Part shown: in pieces, positions 43,399-52,704 of the stretch
How the letters are laid out: every line of letters starts with the position of its first letter
Position numbering within the stretch: position 1 is the first letter of the stretch
Assembly (NCBI GenBank): GCA_963722585.1
Contig: CAVRNU010000019.1
Location: forward strand, 62,001-126,000
Source: KBS-96 sp963722585
GTDB taxonomy: Bacteria; Acidobacteriota; Terriglobia; Bryobacterales; Bryobacteraceae
Length of the DNA stretch: 64,000 nt
Direction: 5' to 3'
Notes under the pieces: generated by a model
The model's database searches: none
What the model was told of the DNA's origin: nothing
What the model saw: only the letters and a program-made list of their open reading frames with translations
Position numbers and translations under genes: made by a program

Positions 43399-43914
43399 TT
43401 ATAGACCTCCTTCCTGCCCTGCAACGCTGCCAACGGTCGCCTCAGCGGTGGTCCGCTTGACGGGCATCGCGGCAGCCTTATGTACCGCTTCTCTGACCCG
43501 CAGGTATGTTCCACAGCGGCACAGATTGCCATTCATCGCGGTATCGATTTGCTCGTCCGTCGGCTTCGGGTGCTTGGCGAGCAACGCGGCTGCCGACATG
43601 ATCTGTCCGGCTTGGCAGTACCCGCATTGAGGAACATCGATCTCGCGCCAGGCAACCTGCAGCGGATGCGATCCATCTTTCGACAGCCCTTCAATGGTGG
43701 TGATGTGCGCGTTCGCCGCGCTCGAAACAGGAGTAACGCAGGAGCGGATCGGTTGGCCGGCGAGATGCACCGTGCAGGCGCCGCACTGGCCGATTCCGCA
43801 GCCATACTTGGTCCCGTGGAGATTCAAGGCATCCCGAATCACCCATAAGAGCGGAGTGTCGGGAGAAACGTCGACGGTTCTGGACCGCCCGTTAACAGTG
43901 AGGGTGATAGCCAT
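43399..43914 (-). CDS. 2Fe-2S subunit of an IorA-like molybdenum hydroxylase
   Basis: 171 residues. The plant-ferredoxin-type cluster is CGIGQCGAC (about 39-47) with a further Cys about 59. The second, [2Fe-2S]-binding domain has CGYC (about 97-100) and CRC (about 132-134). This is the standard small-subunit layout (IorA/CoxS). It has no signal of its own and probably travels with the Tat-exported large subunit. The two genes are 3 nt apart. Confidence 0.92.
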   Translation of the reverse strand: MAITLTVNGRSRTVDVSPDTPLLWVIRDALNLHGTKYGCGIGQCGACTVHLAGQPIRSCVTPVSSAANAHITTIEGLSKDGSHPLQVAWREIDVPQCGYCQAGQIMSAAALLAKHPKPTDEQIDTAMNGNLCRCGTYLRVREAVHKAAAMPVKRTTAEATVGSVAGQEGGL

Positions 43915-44040
43915 ATCAACTCCACATTAAGCCTATCGAATGGGGCTGGCAATCGCACGAATTTCGGGACCCTTGGGAGCCGGAGAGGGGCGAATGGCCC
44001 CAACCAGAGGCGACCTACCGTCCGTCCGCAATTTTGAAGC

Positions 44041-44059
44041 GGAGCCGGAAACGTGAGCG
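44041..44059 (+). repeat. Copy 1 of dispersed repeat GGAGCCGGAAxCGTGAGCG
   Basis: GGAGCCGGAAACGTGAGCG matches 18 of 19 positions of the sequence at 62591-62609. It lies in the gap upstream of ADOP permease 2. Only copy 2 has the full CCGGC return arm, so copy 1 looks degenerate. Confidence 0.55.
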
Positions 44060-44143
44060 CCCTAAAAAGGACTGCGAAAGTGTCGTGTAGGCTGCAAAGT
44101 CCCGAGGCGGCAAGAAACGCCGCTTGACGCCAGGTATGGCTCG

Positions 44144-44155
44144 CGATATATATCG
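44144..44155. promoter_or_regulatory. 12-bp AT-rich palindrome upstream of ADOP permease 2
   Basis: CGATATATATCG is a perfect palindrome ending 13 nt before the preferred ATG 44169. A related palindrome, TCTATATATAGA, lies upstream of ADOP permease 3. It may be a repressor site (PadR-type regulators are often linked to ADOPs) or a promoter core. If the start were 44136 it would be inside the gene. Confidence 0.4.
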
Positions 44156-44168
44156 AACACTACATACT

Positions 44169-46739
44169 ATGCGCGCTTTCCGTCTTCTGGTTCGGCATTT
44201 TGCCGAGTTGCGGCAGGACATGCGATATGGGCATCGGATGATGGCGAAATCTCCCGGTTTCACGGCGGTTGCGGTGATCTCGGTCAGCTTGGGCATCTGC
44301 ATCGCCACATGCGCCTATAGCGAGTTGCACGGCCTCGTTTTGCGCGATCTTCCCCGCGTTTCGAAACCCGACGAATTGGTTGCGCTCGAGATGCCTACCT
44401 CCTATCCGGCTTACAAGCGCTTCCGCAGCCAGACGAATATCTTCTCTTCAACATTTGCTTATGTAGCTCCGGTTCCCTTCGCCATCGCGCTCGGCGATCG
44501 AACAGAGCGAACCTGGGGCCATTTGGTGACGCCTTCGTACTTTTCGACATTAGGCGTCCGCCCCGCATTCGGGCGGTTCTTTGGCAACGAACAGGACGAA
44601 CACGACGCAACGCCCACGGCAGTCGTGAGTTATCGCTTCTGGCAAATTCATCTCGGCTCCGATGTACGAGCGATCGGAAAAACGCTCCGAATTAACGGTC
44701 ACCCGTGCACGATAGTCGGCGTGGCGCCAGAGAAGTTTCTAGGCGCATCGCCCATGATTTTCGTCGCCGATTTGTGGATGCCGATGTTGGCAGGCGAGCG
44801 CATCGCGCCAGAGCTAGCCGGCAACGCGCTCGAGCGGCGCGACTCGACGATCTTTCGCGTCGTGGGCCGGCTAAGACCGGCCATTGCAGAGGGTCAAGCC
44901 GAGGCGCAACTGGATTCGGTGGCTCGAGAAATGGAGCGCGACTACGGCGATGTGAACAGAAACCGGAGAGAACGACGAGTCCTGCTGGTGAGCGGGGGCA
45001 AAGAGATGCCCCTGCGTAAACAGGACGTTCCGATCTTCACGGAATTCTTCACAGTACTGGGCGGTCTGGTCTTATTGATCGCGTGCGCGAACGTCGCGAA
45101 TATGATGCTGGCGCGCGCAGCGGATCGCCGCAGAGAGATTGCCGTTCGTCTGTCGGTCGGAGCAAGCCGTGCGCGTCTCATTCGTCAACTGCTGACGGAA
45201 AGCATGCTGACTTCCTCCGGCGCCGGCGTTCTCGCGTTCCTGCTCTCGATGTGGATCATGCGCGGAGCCTCCCAAATCAGGATGCCCTATCCGATTCCCG
45301 TCACCTTCGACCTTACGCCCGATTGGCGCGCGTTTATCTTCACGCTTGGACTGATGATATGCGCCGGACTTGCCTTTGGTCTCGTACCGGCGTGGCAGGC
45401 CACTGGAACTGATCTTGCTTCCGGGCTGAAAGAGGGCGGCCTGGTTCGGCCCCGTAAGTTCCGGCGCTTGAGCTTGCGCAACATGCTGATGCTCTGTCAA
45501 CTCGCCGCGTCGCTGACTCTACTACTGATGACCGGGTACCTGGCGCTCGGTTCTCAATCGACTTTGGGAATCGATCCAGGATTCAATCCCAGAAATCTGT
45601 ACCTGATGTCGCTCGATCCCATTCGCGATGGTTATTCGAGCGACCGCGCGGCAGCTTTCTTCGATAAGCTCTTGGACCGGGTGAAAAGGCTGCCTGGTAT
45701 CGTTTCCGCGTGCCTCACCGATTCAGTGCCGGCGGCAGTGAATGGGAACGGAAGCTTGACCTTTTCCACCGCAAGCAAGGATACGTCGGACCCGCGATCT
45801 ATACACAGCGCGCAGAAATTTGTCGTCGGCAAAGATTACTTCACAACGACGGGCATTTCGATCCTGACGGGTCGCAGCTTCCAAAACGAAGACCAAAAAA
45901 GCAACATGATGCCGGTGATCGTGAGCGAGGCGTTCGTTCGCGAGTTCTCGAAAGGGCAGAAGATACTAGGCCAGCACATCGAGCTGGGCAATGGTGAAAC
46001 TGACCCCGGAAAAGGCGTATGGCCGGGCGCCTTCGATTATCGCGTCGAAGCTCCAAGCAACAGAAGGCAGATCGTTGAAGTAGTAGGCGTTGCCAAGGAT
46101 GTAGCCGAGGGCTTCGGAGTTCAGAAGCCGCCGCCTACAATCTATTTTCCACTGCGCCCAGCGGACTACGGACGGCCTTCCCTACGCGGCATAACACTTA
46201 TGGTCCGGGCTGTCCCAGGCGTCGACGCGATCGGAGAAGTTCGCCGCGAAGTCTCTGCAATCGATTCACGACTGACTGTGTTCAACGCTCGCGGCATGGT
46301 GGAACAGATCGGTGACACCTTGTTTGCAGTACGGGCAGGCGTTTGGACTTACGGCATTATTGGCGTAGTTGGCTTGATTCTGGCTTCGGTTGGATTGGCG
46401 GGAGTTACGGCATATTCCGTTGCGCGCCGTAGCCGCGAGATCGGTATCCGTATCGCGCTGGGCGCTCAAAGCGGTCAGGTGATGCGGCTGATTATGAAGG
46501 AGGGCGTAATTCTGACGCTGGTGGGCTCGGTCATCGGGCTCGCCATGGCGTGGCTTGGAACGCGTGCCTTGAGTGCGGTTTTCTCTTCAGTAGCTCAATC
46601 GAGCACTCTGAACTCCTATGGCACGTTATTTCTCGGCGCCGCCCCCGTGCTGCTCGCGACGCTCGCGCTCGCGGCCTGTTATCTGCCGGCCCGCAAATCC
46701 ACGCGCATCGATCCGGCTGTTGTGCTGCGCCAGGAGTAG
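44169..46739 (+). CDS. ADOP-type ABC transporter permease 2
   Basis: About 856 residues. It begins MRAFRLLVRHFAELRQDMRYG, a slightly longer N-terminus than permease 1. The first helix region is atypical (VAVISVSLGICIATCAYSEL in place of LALGIGANTAIF). The rest is standard: MacB-like domain, FtsX core (LIACANVANMMLARAADRRREIAVRLSVG), central helix, second periplasmic domain and a C-terminal FtsX core ending ARKSTRIDPAVVLRQE. No ATPase is adjacent. The start is uncertain: 44136 and 44169 both lack a strong Shine-Dalgarno. It probably has transport or mechanotransmission activity; the substrate is unknown. Confidence 0.88.
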   Translation: MRAFRLLVRHFAELRQDMRYGHRMMAKSPGFTAVAVISVSLGICIATCAYSELHGLVLRDLPRVSKPDELVALEMPTSYPAYKRFRSQTNIFSSTFAYVAPVPFAIALGDRTERTWGHLVTPSYFSTLGVRPAFGRFFGNEQDEHDATPTAVVSYRFWQIHLGSDVRAIGKTLRINGHPCTIVGVAPEKFLGASPMIFVADLWMPMLAGERIAPELAGNALERRDSTIFRVVGRLRPAIAEGQAEAQLDSVAREMERDYGDVNRNRRERRVLLVSGGKEMPLRKQDVPIFTEFFTVLGGLVLLIACANVANMMLARAADRRREIAVRLSVGASRARLIRQLLTESMLTSSGAGVLAFLLSMWIMRGASQIRMPYPIPVTFDLTPDWRAFIFTLGLMICAGLAFGLVPAWQATGTDLASGLKEGGLVRPRKFRRLSLRNMLMLCQLAASLTLLLMTGYLALGSQSTLGIDPGFNPRNLYLMSLDPIRDGYSSDRAAAFFDKLLDRVKRLPGIVSACLTDSVPAAVNGNGSLTFSTASKDTSDPRSIHSAQKFVVGKDYFTTTGISILTGRSFQNEDQKSNMMPVIVSEAFVREFSKGQKILGQHIELGNGETDPGKGVWPGAFDYRVEAPSNRRQIVEVVGVAKDVAEGFGVQKPPPTIYFPLRPADYGRPSLRGITLMVRAVPGVDAIGEVRREVSAIDSRLTVFNARGMVEQIGDTLFAVRAGVWTYGIIGVVGLILASVGLAGVTAYSVARRSREIGIRIALGAQSGQVMRLIMKEGVILTLVGSVIGLAMAWLGTRALSAVFSSVAQSSTLNSYGTLFLGAAPVLLATLALAACYLPARKSTRIDPAVVLRQE

Positions 46740-46814
46740 CCAGGAACCATATTCGACTCACCTCGTTTGGCATAGAATTCTTGAAGATAATTCAAACAAA
46801 GGGAGCTCCATACA

Positions 46815-47942
46815 GTGAACGCTAACTGGTCGCGCAGGAGCTTGATCAAGGGCATCGCTTCAACCGCTTGTTTTCCCGCACGTGCGACGCAGGCGCAAGG
46901 GGCGCAATACGTCTCGCACCGCGGAATGCCGGAAGAAGGGCCCAACACGCCGAAACTCGCCGCGCCAATCAACGGCCGCGATATCACGGACGGGGCCATG
47001 CGGCGTGTGAAGCAGATTGGCGTCGATCACGTCCTGATGGGCGGCCCACGAATGCCCTGGACCGTCGAGCAGTTACAGCCGATCGTGGACAAACTGAAAG
47101 CCGGCGGCCTCTCACTCGGCAACATGATGATCGCTGGCTTCCCAAACACGATTTATGGACGCCCCGGACGTGACACAGAGATTGAACAATTTAATCAATC
47201 GGTCGAATCCGCGGGAAAGGTTGGATTGCCAGTTGTCGAATACAATTTCTACGCACATCGCGCGATTGAAGGCTATTACGAGGAAACCGGACGTGGCGGA
47301 GCAGGTCTCACCGCCGCTTCTTACGACCGCGTAAAAGACCTGCCGCCACTGCCGCAGGAAGGGGTCCACAATCTCGATGAAATGTGGAACAACATCACGT
47401 ACTTTCTAAAAGCCGTCGTGCCCGGTGCGGAAAAGTCGAATGTGCGGTTAGCGCTGCACCCGAACGATCCGCCATTTCCGCTGAGCAGGGGCTCGCAGCA
47501 AATCATGGCGACGGTGGAAGGCTGGAAACACCTAATAAGCATCGTGAACAGCCCCGCAAACGGCATTACGTGGGATTGCGGCGTAACGCGCGAGATGGGG
47601 CACGATCCGGTCGAGGTATGCCAGTATTTCGGATCGCGAGATCGCATCAATCACGTCCACTATCGCAATGTGCGTGTGCGAAAGCCGTACGAAGATTACA
47701 CCGAAGTGTTCATCGACGAAGGCGAGAACGATATGTTTGCCATCATGCGAGAACTCGTCAAAGTGAAATACACGCGGCTGATTTATCCGGAGCACGAACG
47801 AGCGCTCGATGTCGATCGCGAGCGTGGAATTCACAACCAGTATCCGGGCGGAGGCGGCTACACGGGTATGGTTTACGACATCGCATATGCCCGCGCCATG
47901 CTGCAGGCCTCGTTGTTGCTTGAGCGATCGGTACGGAGCTGA
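46815..47942 (+). CDS. Tat-exported mannonate-dehydratase-like protein
   Basis: 375 residues, GTG start. The leader NWSRRSLIKGIASTACFPA has a twin arginine, indicating Tat export. The body is a UxuA-like TIM barrel: GLPVVEYNFYAHRAIEGYYEE, LALHPNDPPFPLSRG, ITWDCGVTREMG and NHVHYRNV, with His/Asp/Asn candidates for metal binding. Mannonate dehydratase converts D-mannonate to 2-keto-3-deoxygluconate and is normally cytosolic, so the exported form may act on another sugar acid or be a divergent isomerase/epimerase. It is convergent with the ADOP pseudogene. Confidence 0.8.
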   Translation: MNANWSRRSLIKGIASTACFPARATQAQGAQYVSHRGMPEEGPNTPKLAAPINGRDITDGAMRRVKQIGVDHVLMGGPRMPWTVEQLQPIVDKLKAGGLSLGNMMIAGFPNTIYGRPGRDTEIEQFNQSVESAGKVGLPVVEYNFYAHRAIEGYYEETGRGGAGLTAASYDRVKDLPPLPQEGVHNLDEMWNNITYFLKAVVPGAEKSNVRLALHPNDPPFPLSRGSQQIMATVEGWKHLISIVNSPANGITWDCGVTREMGHDPVEVCQYFGSRDRINHVHYRNVRVRKPYEDYTEVFIDEGENDMFAIMRELVKVKYTRLIYPEHERALDVDRERGIHNQYPGGGGYTGMVYDIAYARAMLQASLLLERSVRS

Positions 47943-47946
47943 TTCG

Positions 47947-50148
47947 CTATTCTTCGCGAAGAGCAGTAAGCGGATCGAGCCGAGAGGCGCGTAAGGCTGG
48001 CGCTAAGCATGCTACCGCGCCCATCACTCCCAGGAACATCACAGACAAGGTGAACGTGGCCGGATCGTCTGCCTTGATCTGGTAAAGAACACTTGAAAGA
48101 AATCGCGTGAGCATCGCGGCTCCACCAATGCCCAATGCGATTCCTGCCGCAATTGGCTGAAGTCCATCAGCCAACACCATCGCAATAACCCGCACGGGGT
48201 CAGCGCCCAGCGCAACCCGGATACCTATCTCCTTCGTTCTTTGAAGTGCGGCATGAGCAACCACGCCATAGATTCCGAGCGCCGCCAATATCAGCGCCAT
48301 TGAGGCAAAGAACGAGAGCAGCAGAGTTTGGAAGCGCGGCTGGCTGAGGGTCGCGTCTACGTGCTGCTCCATTGTCTTCATCTGATAGACCGGCTGTTCG
48401 GGATCCAGTTGATGCACTACGCTGAGAGCTGCCCGCCCCATCGCACGGGGATCGCCCTCTGTCCGCAGCACGACGGCCATCCGATCGTAGGCGTTCTGCA
48501 TCTCTGGGGTGTAGAACTGTGGCATTGGAGGGAGATCGAGCGCTCCAGTTCGCACGTCGCCAACTACACCGATAATCGTCATCCACCGCGAGCCTGGTTC
48601 TGGCGCGCCAAGCAGAACGTGTTGACCGATCGCATGGCTCTTTGGAAAGAATCGGCGTTCAAGGGTTTCATTAATGATCGCTACGGGCGGCGCATCGAGG
48701 ACATCGGAACAGCTTCGTCAGTTGGTCCTTAAGTTCGGAGAAAAAGCGAATCCTCTGACGGGCTTGTTCATAGCGCGGCCCTGAAAGCTGTATCTGCATC
48801 GTCAATAAGTGATCGACGCGCACGCCGGGATCGATTTGCCGCAATCGGGCGAAGCTCGCGGCTAGTAATCCGCAGCCGATCAACAGCACGAGTGCGATTG
48901 AAACCTCGGCCGCAACGAGCACATTCGGGATGCGGCGCCTACGACGTGGTCCCCTAAGGCTCGCATTTCGTTGGCCCATCACGAGGGCGGGCGCAAGGCT
49001 CAACAACAGACACACAATACCCGAGATGGCAAGGGTGAACAGGAGCGCTCGAGTATCGATGCCGATATTTGTAACTCCAGGTAATTCGGCAGGGCTTACC
49101 GCCTTCAGCAGTAGAACTCCCCAGTGACTCATTACTAGACCGCCTGCGCCGCCTATCGTTGTTAGAACTACAGCTTCCGTCGCCCATTGCCGCAGAAGTC
49201 TTATACCAGATGCGCCGAGCGCACGCCGTATGGCGGTTTCCTTTTCTCGGGCCGCGGCCCCTGCTAACAGCAAATTAGCTACATTCACGCACGCAATGAG
49301 GAGCAACAGGCCAACCGCCGTTATTAAAAGTATGCTGCCGGTTCGGAAATCGCCAAAAAGTTGAGTTCGCAAGGAAATAACAGCTGCTCGATATCCACCG
49401 TCTCCGCCGTTTGGCCCTCGGTACGGGCGTACCGTTTCTTCCACGTGCTTAGCGGCGGCTGTTATTGAAGCTTGCGCTGTCTCGATCCCCACCCCTGACC
49501 GCATCCGGGCCAGCATTCGGAATTGCCAAACGCGAGGGTCCCTCATCGACGGAAGCGGTATCCATACATCGGCTCCGTTGCTACTCAGCGCGAACTGAAA
49601 GTTTGGCCGCATCACGCCGACTATGGTGTAGAGACGACCATCGAGACGAATGGTCCGGCCGAGAGTGCGTGGATTCGCGCCAAAACGGCTTGCGAACAAT
49701 GAATAGCTGAGAATCGCAACGTCATTGTGCGCGGGATTCCAATCCCGATCCGTGAACCCTCGCCCAACCGCGGTGCGTGCGCCCAGCATCTCGAACAAGG
49801 CAGGAGTTGACGATAGTACAGAGACGCGTTCCGCACTGCTGGAGTCTATGAGGTTCCGCTCTTCCTCAGTGAACGCTGCTGTCGCATCGAAAGACCGTAC
49901 ATTTTTGTACGCTTCGTAAGTTTCGAAGCTTACGCGTTCGAGGCGCACGCCGATCTTTGAAAGCTCGTCCCGTACTATCACCAATCGATCCGATTCCGGA
50001 TACGGCAGGGCCGCAGCAGTACGGTGTCGACTACGCTGAAAATCGCAGTAGTTGCGCCAATACCAAGTGCCAGAATGAGTATCGCCACCGAGGCGAATCC
50101 TGGCGACCTTGCAAGTTGCCTCAAGACATACCGAATATCAACGAACAT
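47947..50148 (-). pseudogene. Broken ADOP-type permease (frameshift plus internal deletion)
   Basis: The reading frame is interrupted twice. From ATG 50148 a frame gives MFVDIRYVLRQLARSPGFAS through VVDTVLLRP and then stops at 49978. One base missing at about 50008-50011 would restore LLRPLPYPESDRLVIVRDEL, which continues in the long frame 48671-49984. That frame ends after FFSELKDQLTKL, where the family expects roughly 90 more residues before VAIINE. The remainder (VAIINETLERRFFPKS, then MTIIGVVGDVRTG) is in another frame ending at 47947. The estimated coding length of about 734 codons is shorter than the intact copies. Its start overlaps the threonine aldolase stop by 11 nt. Confidence 0.85.
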
Positions 50149-51220
50149 GTGCCTGGCCCGCGTGGACTTCCGCTCTTCGCGACATCTTTTGGATTACGGC
50201 ACGGATCGCGCCCAAGGCAGTCTCTACATCAGCGCGCGAGATGTCCAAATAGAATACCGCGCGCACACTATCGACGCCGGACGGAAGCATGTGCACGCCC
50301 TTCTGAAAAGCTTCGTTAACGAAAGTCCCGGCCGATAGGCTCCGCAAACGGAACCGAACAATATTGGTTTCCACGCTCTTAGGGTCAAGGTCAATTTCGG
50401 CGAGCTCCGCTAGACCTTCCACAAAACGCCGTGCGTTGCTGTGCGTCTCATGTAAGCGCTCACGGTGATGGATGAGGGCATGTAGCGCTCCCGCCGCGAT
50501 GATGCCGGCCTGCCGGAAGCCTCCGCCGAATTGCTGCTTGAAACGCCGGGCTCTCGCGATACATCCCGCGGAGCCAGCGAGGCAGGAACCCACTGGCGCT
50601 CCGAGCGCTTTCGAGAAGCACACGCTCACCGTATCGAATGGCTTTGCATAATCCGCCTCCGGAATCCCGCTCGCAACAGTCGCATGCCAAAGCCGCGCCC
50701 CGTCCAGGTGCAGCGCAAGTTTATGCTGCCGCGCAGCGCCGGCGACAGACTGAATTGATTCAAGGGGCCAGACCGAGCCGCCCCCGACATTGTGTGTGTT
50801 CTCCACGCACAAGAGCTTAATCGGCTGGGTTACGGTGGCCGGAAAGAATGGATGACGCTGGCCAACGGCCGCGTCGATATCTTGTGCGGTGAAGATTCCG
50901 CGCACTCCAGGCAGCAGCCGCGGCAGGATTCCGGACAAAGAGGCCGGCGCACCGCCTTCCAGAAGATAGACGTGGGCGTTCTGATCGAAGAGAACAGCGT
51001 CGCCGGGTTCTGTATGAACCCGAATCGCAACCTGATTGGTCATCGTGCCGGTTGGCATGTAGACTGCATCGTCTTTCCCCAGAATCTCAGCGGTCTTTCG
51101 CTCCAACCTGTTAACCGTCGGGTCGTCATGATAAACATCGTCCCCAACGTCCGCTTTGGCGATGACCTCACGCATGGCGGGCGTGGGAAGACTACAGGTG
51201 TCACTGCGTAAATCGATCAT
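50138..51220 (-). CDS. L-threonine aldolase, PLP-dependent
   Basis: About 360 residues from MIDLRSDT, the usual N-terminus (ATG 51220, preceded by GAGG; 51235 is possible). PLP-enzyme features include GDDVYHDDPTVNRLE, PTGTMTNQVAIR, VENTHNVGGGSVWP, LHLDGARLWHA and the lysine in SVCFSKALGAPVGS. It cleaves threonine or allo-threonine to glycine and acetaldehyde. Length fits the family. It overlaps the ADOP pseudogene start downstream and is divergent from the Hsp70-like gene. Confidence 0.88.
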   Translation of the reverse strand: MIDLRSDTCSLPTPAMREVIAKADVGDDVYHDDPTVNRLERKTAEILGKDDAVYMPTGTMTNQVAIRVHTEPGDAVLFDQNAHVYLLEGGAPASLSGILPRLLPGVRGIFTAQDIDAAVGQRHPFFPATVTQPIKLLCVENTHNVGGGSVWPLESIQSVAGAARQHKLALHLDGARLWHATVASGIPEADYAKPFDTVSVCFSKALGAPVGSCLAGSAGCIARARRFKQQFGGGFRQAGIIAAGALHALIHHRERLHETHSNARRFVEGLAELAEIDLDPKSVETNIVRFRLRSLSAGTFVNEAFQKGVHMLPSGVDSVRAVFYLDISRADVETALGAIRAVIQKMSRRAEVHAGQAHVR

Positions 51221-51315
51221 GGTGTTAAACCTCATATTACTTACTAGCTTCGTTCTCCATCTAAGTTCCGGCACTTCCGTAAGAAGAAACAGTAGGCGTC
51301 TGGCATTCTGAAGGA

Positions 51316-52593
51316 ATGCCCGTAGGTCTGGACTTCGGAACCACGAACAGTTCCATCGCCCTCGCAGGACCGAACGGAGTCCAGGTCGCGAATTTCACTT
51401 ACTCTGGAGGTGTAACGGAGTCCTTCCGCTCCCTTCTCTACCTTCACAACCTCCGCGAGCATGGCCGAAGCACGATCAAGTCCTGGAGCGGCCCCGCTGG
51501 TATCGACGAATATCTCCAATCCGATGAAAAGGGACGCCTCGTTCAGTCGCTCAAATCGTTCCTGACCAGCCGCAGCCTACACACAACAGACGTTTTCGGC
51601 CGCCGCTTCAAACTGGAAGAACTCATTGCGCGAATTCTCGCCGACATCCGACTCGGCGCTGCACATCAGTTCGGCCCCACTGCAAAGCGAGTTGTCGTGG
51701 GCCGCCCCGTGCGCTTCGTCGGAGCGGAATCTGAAGCCGATGACGAATATGCCGTAGCCCGTTTGAAGGAAGCGCTCCTCCTTGCCGGATTCAAAGAGGT
51801 CAGCTTCGAGTACGAACCCGTCGGAGCTGCTTACCACTACGAATCCACTCTCGATCACGACGAACTCGTAATGATCGGCGACTTCGGCGGCGGTACCAGT
51901 GACTTCTCCCTCCTTCGCGTCGGTCCGTCGCTGCGGCGGTCAGGAGCCACTCGCCAAGTAATCGGCAACGAAGGCGTGGGAATTGCGGGCGACTCGTTTG
52001 ATGCGCGTATCATCCGCCATCTCGTCTCTCCGGCTCTCGGAGCTGGTTCCGAACTCAGGTCGGGCCGCAAACGATTACCCGTTCCGAACTGGGTCTACTT
52101 CAAGCTCGAGCGCTGGCATCACCTATCTTTTCTCAAATCGGCCGACACACTCAACATGTTGAAAAGCGTAGCAGCACAGGCGTTCGAACCTAAGAAGATC
52201 GAAGCGCTTCTTTATCTCATCCAGCACGATCTCGGCTATCAGCTCCATCGGGCCGTACAGCGCGCGAAAATCGCGCTCTCGAATGCGGAGCGCACCCGCT
52301 TCCATTTCTCCGATGGCGACGTGGAGATCGACGAAGAACTCACTCGCGCAGACTTCGAGGACTGGATTCAGGAAGAACTTTCGGATATTCAGGATCACGT
52401 CGATCGACTGCTATCCAAAACGGGAACACACCCCGCCGACGTTGACGTAGTCTTCCTCACAGGTGGCTCATCCTTCGTGCCTGCCGTCCGCCGTATCTTC
52501 GAATCTCGTTTCGGGCCTCACAAAATCCGCACGGGCGGCGAGTTCACGTCCGTTGCCCGTGGCCTGGCTCTACGCGCGGCAGAACTCGGGTAA
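51316..52593 (+). CDS. Hsp70-family ATPase, YegD-like, nucleotide-binding domain only
   Basis: 425 residues. Phosphate-1 motif GLDFGTTNSSIALA, phosphate-2 IGDFGGGTSDFSLLRV and the adenosine motif VFLTGGSSFVPAVRRIF are present. The substrate-binding domain of DnaK is missing, as in YegD-type proteins. The likely role is an ATP-dependent chaperone-like or regulatory activity; the partner is unknown. Divergent from threonine aldolase with a short shared promoter region (51221-51315). About 110 bp downstream holds nothing recognisable. Confidence 0.82.
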   Translation: MPVGLDFGTTNSSIALAGPNGVQVANFTYSGGVTESFRSLLYLHNLREHGRSTIKSWSGPAGIDEYLQSDEKGRLVQSLKSFLTSRSLHTTDVFGRRFKLEELIARILADIRLGAAHQFGPTAKRVVVGRPVRFVGAESEADDEYAVARLKEALLLAGFKEVSFEYEPVGAAYHYESTLDHDELVMIGDFGGGTSDFSLLRVGPSLRRSGATRQVIGNEGVGIAGDSFDARIIRHLVSPALGAGSELRSGRKRLPVPNWVYFKLERWHHLSFLKSADTLNMLKSVAAQAFEPKKIEALLYLIQHDLGYQLHRAVQRAKIALSNAERTRFHFSDGDVEIDEELTRADFEDWIQEELSDIQDHVDRLLSKTGTHPADVDVVFLTGGSSFVPAVRRIFESRFGPHKIRTGGEFTSVARGLALRAAELG

Positions 52594-52704
52594 TCGAACT
52601 TCGTCACATCCGCTCCCTTGCGGTCGCGGTTCCGATACTGCACGTTGACTCACAAGCACTTACAGAACCGCGCGCGTTAGCAAGCGGCTTAGTGACGAAC
52701 TCGG

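Noticed and set aside
51221..51315. Possible divergent promoter pair between threonine aldolase and the Hsp70-like gene
   Set aside because: No clear -35/-10 boxes were found by eye; the region is noted but not annotated.
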